From assembly GCA_007258455.2 (NCBI GenBank), contig VDFB02187633.1, positions 1 to 64,000 on the forward strand: a stretch of DNA of 64,000 nt, in the 5' to 3' direction. Each line of letters begins with the position of its first letter. The first letter of the stretch is position 1. Shown here piece after piece: positions 60,506-64,000 of the stretch. This DNA is from Sequoia sempervirens. Taxonomy: Eukaryota; Streptophyta; Pinopsida; Cupressales; Cupressaceae. The position numbers were made by a program, and so were the translations under genes. The notes under the pieces are model-generated. The model saw nothing but the letters and a program-made list of their open reading frames with translations. It was not told where the DNA came from and did not search any database.

Positions 60506-62192
60506 TTAGCTTTGCAGTTCATCAGTCTATTCCGGAACCCGTAGACTGGAATGAGGTGAAATTAGGGTTTCTTGGCTTGGAGTTTGTGGCTTTCATGTTA
60601 TTTACTATTTATAGTAAATATTAGTCTTTTGCAGTTGCAGTTGTCTATTCTCAGTCCTTCTCAGTTGGAGCAGTTGTGGTTTCTGGCTTGGTCTTCAGAA
60701 AGCTTTATTTGGTGAAAATTATTTAATTAAAGGCATTATGTTTTAATTCTCTGTTGACCCCCCCCTTGGCCTAAGGTGATAACTTAAGTTGTTTTTAAAG
60801 TGGGGCCATGAAGGGTACGCCTTCATTAAAAGATTATTTATTCTTTATTTTGAACTTTATGCTTGGAGAAAAAGTGGACGCCACCTTTTGTGAGGAGTTA
60901 TATTTTATGAAATTTGAAAAAATGAAGAATTCTAAAAGGTGTCTCTTGGCGTACCATCTGGGAAGATAATGAGTTTCTCAGTTCTTATAAAATGAAGGCA
61001 TTGCTCCAGCATTTGGTATCCATTGCTTACCTTACTGTTATGCTGTCAAAATGACTATGGACATTTTGCTGTTGCTTCGAGAATGCTACCTCCTAGCCCC
61101 TTCCCAATTTCGTGTTTGAAATACAACACCTAGTTGGAACATTTCTGCTTCTCACATCAGACTAGCAGATTGAGCATCAAAGATTGAAGAATTTTGGAGT
61201 ATTTTCACAGTTTTGAGTTCCTGGTTTTTCCTACAGCTGAAGCTGATTTTTGAATATATCTTTTGGAGTGATTTTTTATTTGTTCTGGGTACTTTGGCAA
61301 TCCATTTGTTGACTCAAGGCACCACCTTCCACAAAGTATTGGAATTTAATTCCAAGTAATTAATTTTATCTTGCAAAATCGATTTCTTGAGGAGGCCGTA
61401 CCATTTGAATGAGCATTGGGATCCGTGCAAAATAAACTGGAGTCTTTGGTGATGGTTTCTGGTTTGCATCTTGGGCGCCACACTTCTAGAAAACATCTGC
61501 AACTGATATCACATCATTCGGAGGTAAATTGATCAACTTATGAGCATTTTATGATTTCACAGTTTGCTGGTTGAATTTCCAGAATTCTGATTTTTATATC
61601 AGATTGTTGCAATTTCTAGTTTTTGATCATATACTTCAGTATTTGAGAGTTATATCATTGTAAAAGATCATACTACATGACTAAGGTTCATTTATTATCA
61701 TTGTAATTTGTAATCTGTAGAGTTATTTTGTAAGGTTGAGATTAAGCATTACTAATCCAACCAATCTTTCAGTTCTGCAATTACCTTCTGTTTTATCATT
61801 TAATTACCCCTGGATGGTTTACCGCCAGTGTGGACAATTTGTTTTATAACTCTCTTATACCCACTCTTATAGTGGTGAATCCCCACAGCTCTGTGGATGC
61901 CCGCCGCAGCGGACGAATTGTTTTTATTGTAATCTTTTCCCCCCACTGTTTGGTGGTAGTGTGGAAATGTTTTTTCATGGCTGGTTATCCGCCTATCAGT
62001 TCTTAATTTCAAATTTCAACACTCTGTCATATGTTAGCACCTCGCCCTCAGTGGGATCTTGAGTGCACATTCTTGATGTTGAGTAGTTTTCATTCCAAGT
62101 TCAGTTTTCAGTTTGATGCTAACGCTAATCCAGTTAACTATTGCTGGTTATGTTGTGTTAATTCATTGGAAAAAATTGGTTAGCATATTTCA
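60481..62192 (+). repeat. 3' LTR of the gypsy element
   Basis: TGTAATGTCC...CATATTTCA, followed by the AATGA target duplication at 62193-62197. Near-identical to 51562-53274. Confidence 0.95.
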
Positions 62193-62197
62193 AATGA

Positions 62198-63609
62198 GAA
62201 ATTAGAAAACTAAATTATAAAAGTCCTCCCTTTACCACTATATGGCCATATATGAAGCAAATTAAAATAAATAGTAAATATCCCTCTTTTGATATCTTTG
62301 AACCACCAATCAAATGTTAAAAATCTCACGTACAGTTACCAATGCCAAAATAAATCAACTTTAATAATTTCCAAACTCTTACAACTGTATGACAAACATT
62401 AGGGAGAAAAAATAATTTTTTTTGTTCCCTTCTTTGATATTGAAAGACCTTCCGTAGAACAGACAAAGGATGCAAGTTGCATTGTATGACATATTAGGAA
62501 GGATTTATATAAAGCAAATAAATTTTTGCCTATTGTACGGTCAGTTTTAATAGGTTCTATTGTATTGCAGAATGATCACAATTTTACCAAAGCATTTGAA
62601 ACTATTTCTTCCTAGCCTATCCTACAACCACATCTTTATTTGTTGACCATACCACACTTAATAGGAGAACATTGTGCAGGGGTGGATAAATCCGCTGCAG
62701 AAAAGTACCCTAGAAAGAAATAAATTCATAATAAATTTCCAAATTTCTCTATTGTATCGCATATTCTTAAGGCTTTCACCATACCTACTACTATTCAACT
62801 TGAAATCTGCCATATGAATTTTAATTCCTACATGTTTCTGCACCTATGGTTCTCTCTTGGTCTTTTTCATACTGTAAGCCTCTGTATAGGCTCTTTTTCT
62901 AGAGTTTGGCTAACACAATTTCCAGTTGTTTCCCTACACTCATCTATAGTGTAGTTTGCTGGAAACTCACTTGTATAGTTTGGTTATTTCTAATCATTTT
63001 CTATTGCTGTTGAATCTGAAAATTTCCACATTCCTAGTATTGCTGTATCATTTGTTCAACATACTTTCAATGGTTCAGTTTCTGATATATATGATGCCTA
63101 GGATGCAAATAATTCATATGTATGGACATTGTGGGCTGCTATTGATCCTTTTGCATTTGGCATTTTCTCAACTTTTGATTTTTGTAAAGATAGAGAATGA
63201 TTCTTACTAGTTGGTGAGTTGGAGGGATGCACATTTGTGGAATATGGAGGGACTGAATAAAATTTTCATGATTAAAATGCTTTTGAAGTGCTTGCAATAG
63301 TTTTTGGGTTCAATGATTGGGTGTAGTAATTTTAGATCAAAGTATCCTCTATCAGTCCTCTTTTATCCTTTTGACCCCAACAATCCTTGCAAATTGTTGT
63401 CCATCTTTCATTGTGGAATGTTCACTAGTTGTGGAGAGCTTAGGTAATGATTAGAATATTTTTTTTGCTAGTGGGAAGCGTAAACACAAAAGGTTTTGCT
63501 TTGTCTATAGCACCATCACAAGTTTGGAAAACCTTACCTTATGTTAATTAATTAATCATTTCTTGTTTTCTTTGTCATTTGGAAAATGACTTTTCTTTGG
63601 GGGGGACGA
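62198..63609 (+). other. Right internal part of the outer element
   Basis: Follows the AATGA duplication and runs to the purine tract before 63610. Mostly AT-rich; the only protein-like stretch is at 63003-63260. Beyond the 3' LTR (63904-64000) nothing is recognised. Confidence 0.5.
63003..63260 (+). pseudogene. Protein-like frame with two stops, unidentified
   Basis: Plus frame reads IAVESENFHIPSIAVSFVQH, then FNGSVSDIYDA, TAG (63099-63101), DANNSYVWTLWAAIDPFAFG, TGA (63198-63200), FLLVGELEGCTFVEYGGTE, and TAA at 63258-63260. The composition looks like real protein, with Trp and balanced residues, unlike chance frames in this AT-rich DNA. I do not recognise the family. A host-gene fragment captured by the outer element, or a retroelement pol remnant, are both possible. 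Confidence 0.3.
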
Positions 63610-63898
63610 TGTAGTCAAAATACAAATTATGTTTTATTAATATGGTTATATTCAACTATGTATTAATTGTTGTTGGCTTTCAAGTAGTTATATGAGTTAG
63701 TTGGTAGATGGTTGTGTTCTGCTTGGCAACTGCCAGGCTCTTTAAATAAACTTTGCATAGTTAGGGAAAGGAGTTTGATCCTTGGCTGATCATCTTTGGT
63801 CTAATTTTGTAATAACTTTATGTGTGAATAAAATATATTCATTGCTCTATTTGTATTTTATTTCAAGTATTAGTTTTATCAAAAAGAATAATAAAACA
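63610..63898 (+). repeat. 3' LTR of the outer element
   Basis: Starts TGTAGTCAAAA right after the GGGGGGGACGA tract and ends AATAAAACA, followed by AAATA (63899-63903), the right target duplication. It pairs with 50529-50824, with an 8-base gap near the start and scattered changes. Confidence 0.85.
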
Positions 63899-64000
63899 AA
63901 ATATTTCCAAAAAACACTGTTTTAAAGCAACCCTATCCCTATTTGGAGAAAAGTGGAAATAAAATACTTTAAAGCAAACTAATTCTAAAACAAATAATTA

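Larger units (their letters stand above)
51562..62192 (+). mobile_element. Complete Ty3/gypsy chromovirus with nested solo LTR
   Basis: 10.6 kb element (about 8.3 kb without the nested copia LTR). 5' LTR 51562-53274, primer site TGGTATCAGAGC 53276-53287 (tRNA-iMet type), gag from 53331, pol to about 60505, polypurine tract GAGGAGGGCGGAC 60468-60480, 3' LTR 60481-62192. AATGA at 51557-51561 and 62193-62197 is the target duplication. Gene order PR-RT-RNaseH-INT-chromodomain puts it in the chromoviruses. LTRs differ by roughly 14 substitutions and 2 indels by eye, so the insertion is young by conifer standards; coding is nevertheless broken. Confidence 0.95.
50529..63898 (+). mobile_element. Small non-autonomous LTR element, host of the nest
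   Basis: LTRs of 296 bp (50529-50824) and 289 bp (63610-63898), both TGTAGTCA...AAAACA, flanked by AAATA on both sides. A purine tract, GGGGGGGACGA, lies just before the 3' LTR, setting the strand. A weak primer site, TTGGTAATTTTGC, follows the 5' LTR. Without the nested gypsy element the length is only about 2.7 kb (50529-51561 plus 62198-63898). There is no gag or pol, so it must have moved with proteins of another element. The LTRs differ at about 15-20% of positions by eye, so the insertion is old. Confidence 0.8.

Overview
This is eukaryotic nuclear DNA from a seed plant, most likely a conifer or other gymnosperm. The sequence is AT-rich and almost wholly made of transposable elements: old, stop-ridden Ty3/gypsy and Ty1/copia relics, a long plant L1-type LINE, a Helitron, and many local tandem arrays. 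No bacterial operon, rRNA gene or CRISPR array is seen. The conifer assignment is inferred from TE style and density; no species marker was recognised.

Layout. 1-7991: two minus-strand Ty3/gypsy relics, the first with a decayed tRNA-Asp-type primer site at 1507-1524, the second with a decayed gag at 3690-4225. 7992-16303: one minus-strand L1 LINE of about 8.3 kb with a 15-bp target duplication. It has a G-rich 5' region, ORF1 with a zinc knuckle, ORF2 with endonuclease, RT and zinc-finger parts, and a repeat-rich 3' UTR. 16304-20118: AT-rich repeats, two perfect long hairpins, a 253-bp duplication and a tandem pair of tRNA-like (SINE-like) units. 20119-24232: plus-strand Helitron Rep/helicase pseudogene, cut off by a 1.3-kb pyrimidine-only tract (24236-25521). 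25522-31890: the most host-gene-like stretch, with two weak exon candidates (26248-26718; an Agenet-like piece at 31331-31420). 32060-35969: plus-strand gypsy chromovirus relic. 36170-43100: three families of diverged tandem repeats around a broken reading frame of about 1000 codons (38803-41800) resembling the plant mobile-domain-like proteins that are repetitive in gymnosperms. 43619-50523: tandem repeats plus gypsy and copia fragments.

50529-63898 is the best-resolved part, a three-level nest in which every level has its own target duplication. The outermost is a small non-autonomous LTR element (LTRs about 290 bp, TSD aaata). It was invaded by a chromodomain Ty3/gypsy element (51562-62192, LTRs about 1712 bp and about 1% divergent, TSD aatga). 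The gag of that element was invaded by a SIRE-like copia element, now reduced to a solo LTR (54295-56641, TSD ctatg). The order of events can be read directly: outer insertion, then gypsy, then copia, then LTR-LTR recombination.

No intact protein-coding gene can be asserted. Nearly all recognisable coding sequence is pseudogenic, with in-frame stops, frameshifts and lost catalytic residues. Start and end points of relics without visible termini are approximate.
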